Origin: RYN-428 sp035551995
Lineage (GTDB): Bacteria > Planctomycetota > Phycisphaerae > Tepidisphaerales > Tepidisphaeraceae
Direction: 5' to 3'
DNA length: 64,000 nucleotides
NCBI GenBank assembly: GCA_035551995.1
Contig: DASZME010000067.1
Coordinates: 1 to 64,000, forward strand
Shown here piece by piece: positions 46,401 through 53,865 of this stretch. The notes under the pieces are model-generated. The model was not told where the DNA came from. It did no database searches and saw only the letters and a program-made list of their open reading frames with translations. A program made the position numbers and the translations under genes. Position 1 is the first letter of the stretch, and every line of letters starts with the position of its first letter.

Positions 46401-46784
46401 GCGCTTGAGAAGGGCGACGCGATCCTCCACGGATCGGCAAGCCAGATCATCGACAAGCCAATCCATGTGGCCGCGAATATCGAGCACGTTGGACGTGTGG
46501 CGAAAAGTTTCCACCAGGTAAACGCGGTCGCGATTGTCCACGCGCATGCAGACGGGGTTGGCCAGCATCGGCTCGGCCGCCCAAAGCTCGATCTTCAGGC
46601 CGTCGGGTATCTTGAAATGTCCGATCGCCTGTTCGCCTTCGGCCGATGCCGGGTGAATGACCGGGCCGCCCGTCTGGTCGGCGGTGATTTCATGGCTGGC
46701 GCCGATCGCAACGCCGGCGAGCGCCAGCAACGACGCGGAAAAAAGGCAATGTCTGACGGCAACGCAAAGAATGGATTTGGTCAT
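43413..46784 (-). CDS. PVC-type heme-binding CxxCH protein with propeller and HEAT repeats
   Basis: The 1123-residue exported protein has a signal peptide (to about 28), a soluble-glucose-dehydrogenase-like beta-propeller (about 50-470, including GDRGTNAKALDG and TGLRNPQQMCFDDYGD), a run of HEAT repeats (about 490-960) and a C-terminal cytochrome domain with CVRCH (C996, C999, H1000) and a distal-ligand candidate Met near 1092. This combination is diagnostic of a planctomycete/verrucomicrobial family, probably periplasmic sugar or alcohol dehydrogenases; substrates are unknown. Confidence 0.92.
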   Translation of the reverse strand: MTKSILCVAVRHCLFSASLLALAGVAIGASHEITADQTGGPVIHPASAEGEQAIGHFKIPDGLKIELWAAEPMLANPVCMRVDNRDRVYLVETFRHTSNVLDIRGHMDWLVDDLACRSVEDRVALLKRKFGPNIRKFTQDDDRIRLIEDTTGAGKADKATVFAGGFNRIESGIAAGILPFRGSVYLADIPSLYLLRDAKGDGVADYRQEISTGYGVHISFLGHDLHGLCLGPDRKLYFSIGDRGTNAKALDGSAVDLPDTGGVFRCDPDGSKLEIFATGLRNPQQMCFDDYGDLMTGDNNPDYGDPARWVYVVEGGDSGWRIGYQEARLPRGGGPWMWEQLYQTADKLKDAAYILPPVAHLGSGPSGVAYYPGTGLPHAYDKHFFMVDFRGGSTHSVVHSFALKQNGATFDLVDHADFIKGMLATDIDFSARGGMYACDWTDGWAKPGKGRIYRIFDPVADQDPVVGETRKLLADGLEKRSSGELAKLLSHRDQRVRREAQFALTDRGAEAVPLYDAVASNAKSDQLARLHAIWGLGELGVKTPTVYLNLLPLLGDGDPEVRAQAAKTLGEGRVASAYDGLTKMLSDAEARPKFFAAIALGRLGRREAIPALLGLLRSNDDKDAHLRHAAVMGLIGSGDVDAILAAAKDPSASVRLGVVVALRRLQRPEIAQFLDDPDPHLVSEAAHAINDVPIAAALPRLAALLERSNLPQPVLLRAVNAAYRVGGSSMAHALAVYAAKQGPADADWIRVEALNDLGAWADPSPLDRVMNMYRPLPKRDETVARDAAGLAVSRILHPSAPGAPASNAVRVAAVSLIKKLKINDTAVLFELISAKTYPAELRAEALNALTDRDDPKLPEAVKIALADSAPKFREQAIRSLARLPDTTAELVHFLDTGSIGERQAALAALAEVKDPAAEQALAQAMDKLAVGEWKPELQLDLIEAARKRNAPGLVSSLQKYEASLSKADPLAEYRVALAGGNAENGRAIFDRSDASCVRCHMIRRQGGIVGPALDGVGARQTREYLLESIVFPNAKIAPGFETAVLRLKDGKAVTGVVKKDAPNEILLIDSNGQTIAVDPGQVQSRTRGVSAMPEGFGKTLPMRDLRDLVEYVASLKTTPGKSR

Positions 46785-46989
46785 GGCGAGATATCTAAAG
46801 AAAACCGGCCCCTGACGGGCAGTCGAGCGGGCCGGAAGAAATCTTACATTCGATGGCGCAAATAGTGGTGCAAACCCGGAATGTTGAGCCGCCGCTCCCG
46901 CTCACTCGCCCATGGCGCTTCAAGAGAGATCGCTCGCGCCCCGCGTGGTTGCGGACTCCGGGAGAGGCGGGCATCGGTTTCGATGACCC

Positions 46990-47958
46990 TTACGCTCGCG
47001 AGCGCGGCCCGGCGGCATTTTCTATTCCCAATACTTTCGCCGCGCGATGCCAGTAGTCGTCGTCGAGGCCAAGCCGCTCCTTGATCGCGACGTCGCGGCG
47101 CATCCAGTTTCCGATCGACAGCAAGCCGAGCGATCCGATTCCGAGGCTGCTGACCGGCGGGAACGCGGGGATCGGCCAGTCACTCCCATGCACGATCTTG
47201 CTCCTGAGCGTTGGGTCCGCAAGAAGGGTTTTCCATGCGTATGAGCGGGTCGGGAGGTTGAGGGCGGAGGTATCGCCGTAAAAATGTTCGTGGTCCGTGG
47301 CGAGACGGACGAACGCCGGAAGAAAATCAATGTCCGATGCCCCGGAGCGGGTGCCGCAATGGGCGGCGATGACAGTCACGCCGCGCTCGATGGCGGGCAA
47401 AAGCAGATTGGGGTCGGCAACCGACATGTCCAGACTTGGCAGTGTTTTTTCGCCGCCGGTATGGCTCAGGAGCGGCAATTTGTGATGCGCCAGCGCCTCG
47501 TAAAACGGAATGCAGCGTCGGTCGGCGGGATTGAAATTCTGCACGATCGGAAGCCATTTCAACAACACCGCCCCGGCCGCGACGCAGCGCTCGATTTCCG
47601 CGACGGCATCCTTGCGGTACGGATGAACCGAGCAGCCGAAAAGCATGTTCTTGTGACGGGCGGCAAGTTCGATCACGTAGTCGTTGGTGACGTAGAGATG
47701 CGTGTTGGCATCGTCCTTGCGGCCTTCCTGGTCATGAACGGCGTCGAATGCGAGAACAACGGCGGCGTCGAGCTTGCCGGCGCCGGCGATGGTATCGGCC
47801 AGTGTTTTTTCCAGAGCGCGCTCGGCGGCTTCGTCGGCGCCTTTGATGCCGAACTTCCAGCGCATGAAACGAAATGGGACGCTCTTGAGCAATCGCGGCG
47901 ACATGCTGCCGTGGTCGGGCGTGGTGGCGGAGATGTGAACGTGGACGTCCAGGATCAT
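46990..47958 (-). CDS. amidohydrolase-2 family metal-dependent hydrolase
   Basis: The 322-residue cytoplasmic protein has the TIM-barrel metal motifs HVH (6-8), SHTGGE (about 165-170), AAHCG and HGSDWP. This family includes lactonases, decarboxylases and amidohydrolases. It starts 5 nt after the rhaB stop, so it is co-translated with rhamnulokinase and probably acts on a sugar-derived compound, for example a sugar lactone. That role is inferred from context only. Confidence 0.82.
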   Translation of the reverse strand: MILDVHVHISATTPDHGSMSPRLLKSVPFRFMRWKFGIKGADEAAERALEKTLADTIAGAGKLDAAVVLAFDAVHDQEGRKDDANTHLYVTNDYVIELAARHKNMLFGCSVHPYRKDAVAEIERCVAAGAVLLKWLPIVQNFNPADRRCIPFYEALAHHKLPLLSHTGGEKTLPSLDMSVADPNLLLPAIERGVTVIAAHCGTRSGASDIDFLPAFVRLATDHEHFYGDTSALNLPTRSYAWKTLLADPTLRSKIVHGSDWPIPAFPPVSSLGIGSLGLLSIGNWMRRDVAIKERLGLDDDYWHRAAKVLGIENAAGPRSRA

Positions 47959-47963
47959 AAGAA

Positions 47964-49466
47964 TTACACGCTGCTTTCAACCGACACGGATGCCAGCGCG
48001 AGAAATCGCGCATACGCCTCATTCCATTTCGCCGGCTCCCGCGGCTCATATCGTTTTACGTCAAAGCTCCGGCGCACGATCGTCCGCGCTTCGTTCAATG
48101 ATTTAACGTCGCCGGTCGCCATGGCTTGAACCAGTGTATTTCCGATCGCCGTCGCCTCGATCGGGCCGGCGATGACGGTGCGATTGCAGGCCTCGGCGGT
48201 CATCTGATTGAGCAATTCGTTCTGGCATCCGCCGCCGACGATATGGATGACGCCGATCTTTCGGCCCAACACGTCTTGCAATCCCTCCAGCGTTCGGCGG
48301 TACGTCAGGGCCAGACTGTCGAGACAAGCCCGCACATGTTCGCCGGGACCGGGGGGGATCGGCTGATGCGTCTGACGACAAAACCGATCGATCTTCACCG
48401 GCATTTCGCCTGGGGTCAGAAACGGCTTGTCGTCAAGATTGAGAAGACTGGCCAATGGCGCCGCGTGGCCGGCCAAGCGCGTCAATTCCGAGTAGTTATG
48501 ATCGTGCCCTTCCCGCTTCCAATATCGGCGGCATTCCTGCACGGGCCATAAGCCGGCGATATTCTTCAGGAATCGGACCGTTCCGCCGACGCCCCCTTCG
48601 TTGGTGTAGTTGTATTTGAGCGATTTGTCATTGATGACGGGTTCCGGCAGTTCAACGCCCATCAAGGACCATGTGCCGGAGCTGATGTAGCACCAGTCGT
48701 CGGTTTCCGCGTCGGCCGGGACGGCGGCGACCGCGCTTGCGGTGTCGTGCGTGGCTGGGGCGATGACCGGAGTGCGCCCCGCGCCGCACTCGGCGGCGAC
48801 GTCTTCGCGCAACGGGCCGAGAATCGTTCCCGATGGAACGATCTCCGGAAAAATGTGCATCGGGAGACCGAGCGATTTGAGCAAACCCGTCGCCCACGTG
48901 CCGGTTCGCGGGTCGATCATCTGGCTTGTGCTGGCGATGGAAAATTCGCACTTGCGCACGCCGGTGAAGAGGTAGTTGAACAAGTCCGGCACAAACAGCA
49001 GCGTGTCGGCGCATTTGAGGATCGGCGAATCGTTCATCTGCATGGAGAGAAGCTGGAAAAGCGAATTGATCTCCATGAATTGGATGCCGGTGGCTTGGAA
49101 AATCGCTTCTTTTGAAATGCGTTCAAACGTGCGGGCGATGACGCCTTCAGTTCGGCTGTCGCGATAATGATAGGGATTGCCGAGAATTTCGCCGTCATTG
49201 GCGATCAGGCCGAAATCGACGCCCCATGTGTCGACGCCGATGCCGTGCAGGTCGGCGTCGCCGGCTTGGATGGTCTTGCGGAGGCCGGTTTTGAGTTCTT
49301 CCCACTGGCCGAGCAGGTTCCAGTGAAGATGGCCGTTGATCCGGCCATTGGGGTTGGGGAAGCGATGTTTTTCTTCAAGGGTGAGACGACCCGCGGAAAG
49401 CCGGCCCAAAACGGCGCGACCGCTCTCGGCGCCAAGATCAAATGCGAGGAAGTTTCGTTGGGACAT
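47964..49466 (-). CDS. rhaB: rhamnulokinase
   Basis: RhaB phosphorylates L-rhamnulose in rhamnose catabolism. The 500-residue protein has the FGGY-kinase ATP-binding start LAFDLGAESGR (5-15), GVDTWGVDFGLI, ATHDTASAVAAVP, the SSGTWSLMGVE motif and the C-terminal IVGGGCQNELLNQM and GPIEATAIGN motifs, which favour rhamnulokinase over xylulokinase or glycerol kinase. The ATG at 49466 with GGAAG 8 nt upstream is the start; the open frame reads back through a tandem-repeat foldback to 49592. No rhaA or rhaD gene is in the window. An amidohydrolase gene follows after 5 nt. Confidence 0.92.
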   Translation of the reverse strand: MSQRNFLAFDLGAESGRAVLGRLSAGRLTLEEKHRFPNPNGRINGHLHWNLLGQWEELKTGLRKTIQAGDADLHGIGVDTWGVDFGLIANDGEILGNPYHYRDSRTEGVIARTFERISKEAIFQATGIQFMEINSLFQLLSMQMNDSPILKCADTLLFVPDLFNYLFTGVRKCEFSIASTSQMIDPRTGTWATGLLKSLGLPMHIFPEIVPSGTILGPLREDVAAECGAGRTPVIAPATHDTASAVAAVPADAETDDWCYISSGTWSLMGVELPEPVINDKSLKYNYTNEGGVGGTVRFLKNIAGLWPVQECRRYWKREGHDHNYSELTRLAGHAAPLASLLNLDDKPFLTPGEMPVKIDRFCRQTHQPIPPGPGEHVRACLDSLALTYRRTLEGLQDVLGRKIGVIHIVGGGCQNELLNQMTAEACNRTVIAGPIEATAIGNTLVQAMATGDVKSLNEARTIVRRSFDVKRYEPREPAKWNEAYARFLALASVSVESSV

Positions 49467-49489
49467 ATCTGCGCTTCCGTCAATCAAAG

Positions 49490-49660
49490 GAGAATTATCC
49501 ACGAAGGACACGAAGGACACGAAGGACACGAATAAGAGAATAGAAGATTCGGAATTAAAGCGGGTATCCCGATTTCCGCATCCGAAGAACACAGTGGTTG
49601 ACGTTATGCTAGACGCTATTCGATTCCTAATTCCCTTCGTGTCCTTCGTGGATAATTCTC
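49490..49660. repeat. foldback cassette B with 9-bp tandem repeats
   Basis: A perfect 27-bp inverted repeat has arms at 49490-49516 and 49634-49660, starting GAGAATTATCCACGAAGG. The left arm runs into a 9-bp tandem (ACGAAGGAC, three and a half copies, 49501-49532) and the centre is AT-rich without a gene. The cassette lies 24 nt upstream of the rhaB start, so its arms could influence rhaB expression. It mirrors the design of the cassette at 41420-41603, with different arm sequences. Confidence 0.75.
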
Positions 49661-49691
49661 TTTCTGCATGACGTCCACTACCGCAGGCGAT

Positions 49692-50816
49692 TTAGAACGT
49701 CGGGATCATAATCTTCTCGGCGCCCTTCGTGGCGCTCTGGTGCGCGCACAAGCCGACCATCGTCCAGTTCGCGCTGGTCGGCGCGTCGGGGAACGCGGGC
49801 CGCTTCCCGACGACCGCTTGCAGGAACGCGTGAACCAGATGCGGGTGCGACCCGCCATGGCCGCCGCCCTGGAGAAAGCTGAGATGGTCGGCGTCCTGGA
49901 TCGCCGCCGGTTGCGTGAATCGTCGAATCGCTTCGGGCAATCGGCTTGCATAGTCCGGCACCTTCACGCGATGCGGGATTTCGGGTTCGGGCTTGCCGAT
50001 TTCGTGGATGACCGGTTCTTCATTTTCCACTTGCTGCCATTCAAAGCTGCGCTTGCTGCCATAGACGTCGAAGCTCTCGCGGTATTGACGGGCGGTATCG
50101 AACAGGCTGCGAGTTACCTCGGCGGCGACGTCGGTGCCCTTCACCTTGAACGTCGCGCTCTCGACGGCAAACGAACTGTCGTAATGCTTGATCAGGTCTT
50201 CGCGAATCCGCCCCGACCCATGACATACCACATGCTCGGCGTGGGCGGGCTTTCCGTCCTTGCTCAGGATGCCGAGGCACGGGCTGACGCAATGCGTCGC
50301 GTACCACATCGGCGGCAAGCCGGGCCAGTAACTCGGCCAACCTTCCATGTCCTGCTGGTGCGAGCCGCGAAGGAACTGGATTCGGCCGAGTTCGCCCTTG
50401 TCGTACATCTCTTTGACGAACAAATATTCGCGAGCGTAGACGACGGTCTCCATCATCATGTAGACCTTGCCGACCTTGCGCTGGAGTTCGACGATCTGCC
50501 GGCATTCGTCGATGCTGGTCGCCATCGGCACCGTGCAGGCCACATGCTTACCGGCCTTGAGGGCGGCGATCGTCTGCGCGGCATGGTCCGGAATGGGCGA
50601 GTTGATATGCACCGCATCGACATTCGGATCGTTGAGAAGATCGGCATAATCCGTGTAGCGCCGAGCGATGCCGAACTTGTCGCCGGCCTTGTTGAGTTCC
50701 GACGTGTTTCGCCGGCAGACGGCATACATCTCCGCGTCGGGATGGTTTTGATAAATCGGAATGAATTCGGCGCCGAAACCCAATCCCACGATCGCAACCC
50801 GCACTTTACCTGCCAT
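49692..50816 (-). CDS. Gfo/Idh/MocA family oxidoreductase
   Basis: The 374-residue enzyme should oxidise or reduce a sugar or sugar alcohol with NAD(P). The N-terminal Rossmann fold carries AIVGLGFGAEF (about 8-18) and NSPIPDHAAQTIAALKAGKHV. The usual EKPxA motif with a catalytic lysine is replaced by CTVPMA. C-terminal residues include GGGHGGSHPHLVHAFL, a typical substrate-side stretch. AAGGAGC lies 6 nt before the ATG at 50816; the frame extends 16 codons upstream. It heads the minus-strand block of sugar-related genes. Confidence 0.88.
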   Translation of the reverse strand: MAGKVRVAIVGLGFGAEFIPIYQNHPDAEMYAVCRRNTSELNKAGDKFGIARRYTDYADLLNDPNVDAVHINSPIPDHAAQTIAALKAGKHVACTVPMATSIDECRQIVELQRKVGKVYMMMETVVYAREYLFVKEMYDKGELGRIQFLRGSHQQDMEGWPSYWPGLPPMWYATHCVSPCLGILSKDGKPAHAEHVVCHGSGRIREDLIKHYDSSFAVESATFKVKGTDVAAEVTRSLFDTARQYRESFDVYGSKRSFEWQQVENEEPVIHEIGKPEPEIPHRVKVPDYASRLPEAIRRFTQPAAIQDADHLSFLQGGGHGGSHPHLVHAFLQAVVGKRPAFPDAPTSANWTMVGLCAHQSATKGAEKIMIPTF

Positions 50817-50901
50817 GGCTCGCTCCTTCTCGACTCGAACAAAATTGACTGAACGCTGGAGCATTTCGCATGTTGAGGGCGCGAGCTTCGGTCGCGAAAC
50901 A

Positions 50902-50926
50902 CGCCCCGCAAGCGGGGTCGCTAAAC
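50902..50926 (+). repeat. REP-like palindrome, copy 5
   Basis: CGCCCCGCAAGCGGGG followed by TCGCTAAAC, with the upstream flank GGTCGCGAAACA at 50890-50901, matches the extended consensus. It lies about 85 nt upstream of the Gfo/Idh/MocA start. The other parts of the 334-bp gap 50817-51150 show nothing recognisable. Confidence 0.8.
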
Positions 50927-51150
50927 GAAGACGCTACAGCAACCTGAAAAACGCGCTAATCCGCCATGTGCTTATGAGAAGGAGTGGGATTTGTCAATTT
51001 CCGCCCGTTCGATGGAACCGGCCTTCGGTCTTTGCGACGAGCCGACGTGGAAGGGCCGGCCTTGAGCGCTTGTCGTCGATTGCGCGGCGAAATTTCGCCA
51101 TGCAAGCACCGCCGGGCTCCAAAGGTATCTTTCGGCGTGGGTGATTACCG

Positions 51151-52206
51151 TCAATCTCGGCGGGAGAATTCCAACTCGGTCTGGCGCTGTCTTTCGGTGG
51201 CGCGTCGCAGCGCCCGGCGCTCGGACCAGGTCAGGCTGTTGATGCCGTGGGCCGATACCTTGGCCAGGATCGAATCCAACCGTTGCTGCTCGGCGTTGTC
51301 GCGCTCGGCTTGCCGTCTTAGCCGCCGGATGACCCAACGATTGGGTCGGCGGCGCTTGCGCGGAGGGTCGGGCTTAAGGCTGGCGCTGAAATCGGGGAGT
51401 TCTTCTCCGTATTCGATTTCCGGACCCATTTCACGGAGTTGCCGGAGCATCGCGAGGCACGTGAGGATGCCGCTGATGGCGATGAATATCAGCAGCAGGC
51501 TGCGTCCCATGACCCCAAGCAGCCCCAGGATTCCGCCGCCGACGACGCCGACCACGCAGGCGATCTTCATCGCGCGGTAATATCCGAGCTTGAACCAGAG
51601 GATGGACTGAAGCAGTTGACCGCCGTCGAGCGGAAAGATCGGCAGGAGGTTGAAAAGCAGCAGCCCAAGGCTGATGGAATAGATCCAGAAAAGGTAGCCG
51701 TAGACATTGAGCCACCCGTGCGGCACGCCGTGATGCATCGCAGGACTGAGCGGGTTCCACGGAACGCCGCCGCCCAGCGCGAGCATCGCTAGCGCCGCGA
51801 TCGCACAGATGAGGACATTCACCGCCGGCCCCCCGGCGACGGCGATGAACGTCGCGCCCGGCCGGTGCGGCGCGGAGACCATCGCCAGACCGCCCAGTGG
51901 GGTCATTATCACGTCGTCGGCGTCGCCGCCGACCCATCTACACGCGAAGCAATGCCCCAATTCGTGCAACAGTACGATCAGAAACAGGATGGTCATCGAT
52001 TCCATGCCCGCCTGACAGCCGCTCAACCCGAACTCGGCGGTGCTGACGATCATGGTGAACGCGACGAAAATGGTCAGCGAGGCATGAGCGCGAACACGGA
52101 TGTTGAACAGGGTGAACAGCGGGACCGAACCGAATAGGAGGACTCTAAAAATTCCGCCGCCTTGGCCGCCCGGATCGCGATAATAGGGTCGATCTTCCCA
52201 TCCCAT
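51151..52206 (-). CDS. site-2 protease family (M50) membrane metalloprotease
   Basis: The 351-residue protein is an intramembrane zinc protease with HELGH at 81-85 and NLLPIFPLDGG at 186-196, and about six membrane spans. After the last span a basic cytosolic tail ends with DSILAKVSAHGINSLTWSER (about 315-334), a motif known from the C termini of bacterial rhomboid proteases. Such proteases cleave membrane-bound regulators, often anti-sigma factors. No CBS or PDZ domain is visible. It overlaps no neighbour; the NUDIX gene lies 40 nt upstream on the same strand. Confidence 0.9.
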   Translation of the reverse strand: MGWEDRPYYRDPGGQGGGIFRVLLFGSVPLFTLFNIRVRAHASLTIFVAFTMIVSTAEFGLSGCQAGMESMTILFLIVLLHELGHCFACRWVGGDADDVIMTPLGGLAMVSAPHRPGATFIAVAGGPAVNVLICAIAALAMLALGGGVPWNPLSPAMHHGVPHGWLNVYGYLFWIYSISLGLLLFNLLPIFPLDGGQLLQSILWFKLGYYRAMKIACVVGVVGGGILGLLGVMGRSLLLIFIAISGILTCLAMLRQLREMGPEIEYGEELPDFSASLKPDPPRKRRRPNRWVIRRLRRQAERDNAEQQRLDSILAKVSAHGINSLTWSERRALRRATERQRQTELEFSRRD

Positions 52207-52246
52207 AGGGATTTACCTGCCTCTCCCGCTGGCCGTGAGTCCGGCA

Positions 52247-52786
52247 TTACGGGTTGTTTTTTCGGAAGCGGTCGTACCACAAGAGCGTGGCGATTGTCTT
52301 GCCGTCCTGAATCTGTCCGTCGCCGGTCATGGCGATCGCGGTGGTCCAATCGATCGGGAGGACTTCAATGTCCTCGCCTTCCTCCAAAGCCGTTTCCTGT
52401 TTCTGTAAATCATAGGCCGCGAAAACGTACATCCGCTCGCTGAGAATTCCCGGCGACGTAAAAAAGGTCATCAGCGGCTTGATTCGGCCGGCCAGATAGC
52501 CGGTTTCTTCGAGCAGCTCCCGGCCCGCGCAGTTTATCGGGTCTTCGCCCTTCTCCAAAGTGCCGGCGGGCAGTTCGATCAGCGTCTGCCCTACCGCGTA
52601 CCGTCGATTACGAATAAGCGCGATGGTATCGTCGTCGATAAACCCAAGGATCAAAACGGCGCCGGGATGGACCACGACCTCCCGGCGATGATGTTTGCCC
52701 GATTCTTCGTTTTCAAGATGGTGCAGTTCCAGGCGACACTTAACGCCATCGTAGATCACCTGTTTTTCGATCAATCGATAGGACAT
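52247..52786 (-). CDS. NUDIX hydrolase, ADP-ribose-pyrophosphatase-like
   Basis: The 179-residue enzyme has a complete NUDIX box, from G75 to Y97 (GTLEKGEDPINCAG and RELLEETGY), that binds magnesium and cleaves nucleoside diphosphate linkages. The preceding LIELPAGTLEKGE stretch is typical of ADP-ribose pyrophosphatases. The ATG at 52786 is used because the longer frame to 52990 passes through a REP-like repeat. The site-2 protease gene follows 40 nt downstream. Confidence 0.9.
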   Translation of the reverse strand: MSYRLIEKQVIYDGVKCRLELHHLENEESGKHHRREVVVHPGAVLILGFIDDDTIALIRNRRYAVGQTLIELPAGTLEKGEDPINCAGRELLEETGYLAGRIKPLMTFFTSPGILSERMYVFAAYDLQKQETALEEGEDIEVLPIDWTTAIAMTGDGQIQDGKTIATLLWYDRFRKNNP

Positions 52787-52856
52787 ACGCCGATTATACC
52801 CGATGAAGACGCCGGTTGAATGGGGAATCGGAGCGTTTATCGCGGTCGCGGAACAA

Positions 52857-52881
52857 CGCCCCGCAAGCGGGTCCGCTAAAC
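52857..52881 (+). repeat. REP-like palindrome, copy 6
   Basis: CGCCCCGCAAGCGGGT followed by CCGCTAAAC lies about 70 nt upstream of the NUDIX start, with the flank GGTCGCGGAACAA before it. One stem base differs from the other copies. It sits in the 257-bp gap between divergent genes. Confidence 0.75.
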
Positions 52882-53043
52882 ACAGAAACGTCCATAGCAG
52901 CCTAAAAAATGACGTGTAAGAAGCCGCAAATCGCGAACAAGATACCGCTGTTTTGCGACGCATCGCGGGTTGCGGGGGAAGGATGATCAAGTCCAGGGGT
53001 CAAGCGTTCGATAGATGTGGGTAGAGAAAACGGGCTGATCCAT

Positions 53044-53511
53044 ATGGAATTATTTGCCGAGACGCTGCATTCGACGATGGCCAGCATCAAGCCGGATGTT
53101 GGCGAGCGCCGCCAACACCAGCGGCTGCCATTCCGGTTCAAGGTGAAGATTATTCCTTATGAAAATCAGATCTGCTCCGATCCAATTTCCGTTTGGACGC
53201 GCGATATTAGCGCCGGCGGGATTGGGTTGATCGTTCACAAGCCGATGCGCGACGGGAGCAGGTTTATCATCAAGCTGCCGCGCCATCACGACACGCCGGT
53301 GCTGTTTTTGTGTACCGTCCGCAATTGCGCGAGATTGGCGGCGAACGTCTATGGCGTGGGCGCGACATTCGCGGAAGTGGCCGAGTCGCGATCGGCGTTG
53401 GCGGCGCGTTCGCATGATGGAGTGGTTCCGATCCCTTTCGTCAAAGACATCCTGCTTGGGCCGGACTTGACCGAGGAAGTGCGTCGCATCAGCGAGGCGA
53501 TCCTCGCTTAA
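53044..53511 (+). CDS. PilZ-domain protein
   Basis: The 155-residue protein has the PilZ signature RRQHQRLPFR (about 22-31) and DISAGGIGL (about 55-63), the two parts that bind cyclic di-GMP. It likely acts as a cyclic di-GMP effector. The start is the ATG at 53044; a GTG at 53017 would add nine residues and neither has a strong ribosome site. A 34-bp hairpin lies 67 nt downstream. Confidence 0.85.
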   Translation: MELFAETLHSTMASIKPDVGERRQHQRLPFRFKVKIIPYENQICSDPISVWTRDISAGGIGLIVHKPMRDGSRFIIKLPRHHDTPVLFLCTVRNCARLAANVYGVGATFAEVAESRSALAARSHDGVVPIPFVKDILLGPDLTEEVRRISEAILA

Positions 53512-53578
53512 AGCGTTTTTCGATTTGGTAGCGCGTGCGACGTTTTCTTAACGATCGCGTGACTGAGCGTTTGGTGGT

Positions 53579-53660
53579 GACGCCGGTTCTGAGGTACTCC
53601 GAAGAGCCGGATTCCGCGACGCGTCGATCCGGCTCTTCGGAGTACCTCAGAACCGGCGTC
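53579..53660. repeat. perfect 34-bp hairpin
   Basis: The arms 53579-53612 and 53627-53660 are perfect inverted repeats with a 14-nt loop; the left arm begins GACGCCGGTTCTGAGG and ends AGCCGGAT. The loop contains the palindrome CGACGCGTCG. The site lies between convergent pilZ and mlaD ends. No T-run follows either arm, so it is unlike an ordinary terminator. The other parts of the 354-bp gap 53512-53865 hold nothing recognisable. Confidence 0.9.
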
Positions 53661-53865
53661 GGGTGACGAAACCGGTTCCCACGTACGTTGGACGCGCCAG
53701 TATTCTGAAAAATGCTCTCGCTTAGTTCTTAGGAATGCTTCCGAAATACGTCCGCATTCATCGAACTGGGTTTGCCGCATTTCTTAGTCGGGTGGCGCCG
53801 TCAAATCTGCACGCCATATCCAGAATTCTTCATCCCTCTCCGCGAATCGATTGTGCCGGGCGCAA

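Noticed and set aside
49501..49532. CRISPR-like repeats
   Set aside because: The units are 9 bp, directly abutting, with no spacers and no cas genes nearby; they belong to the foldback cassette.
49467..49592. N-terminal extension of rhamnulokinase containing VSF repeats
   Set aside because: It is the translation of the tandem repeat in the foldback arm; the kinase motif LAFDLGAESGR begins right after the ATG at 49466, which has a ribosome site.
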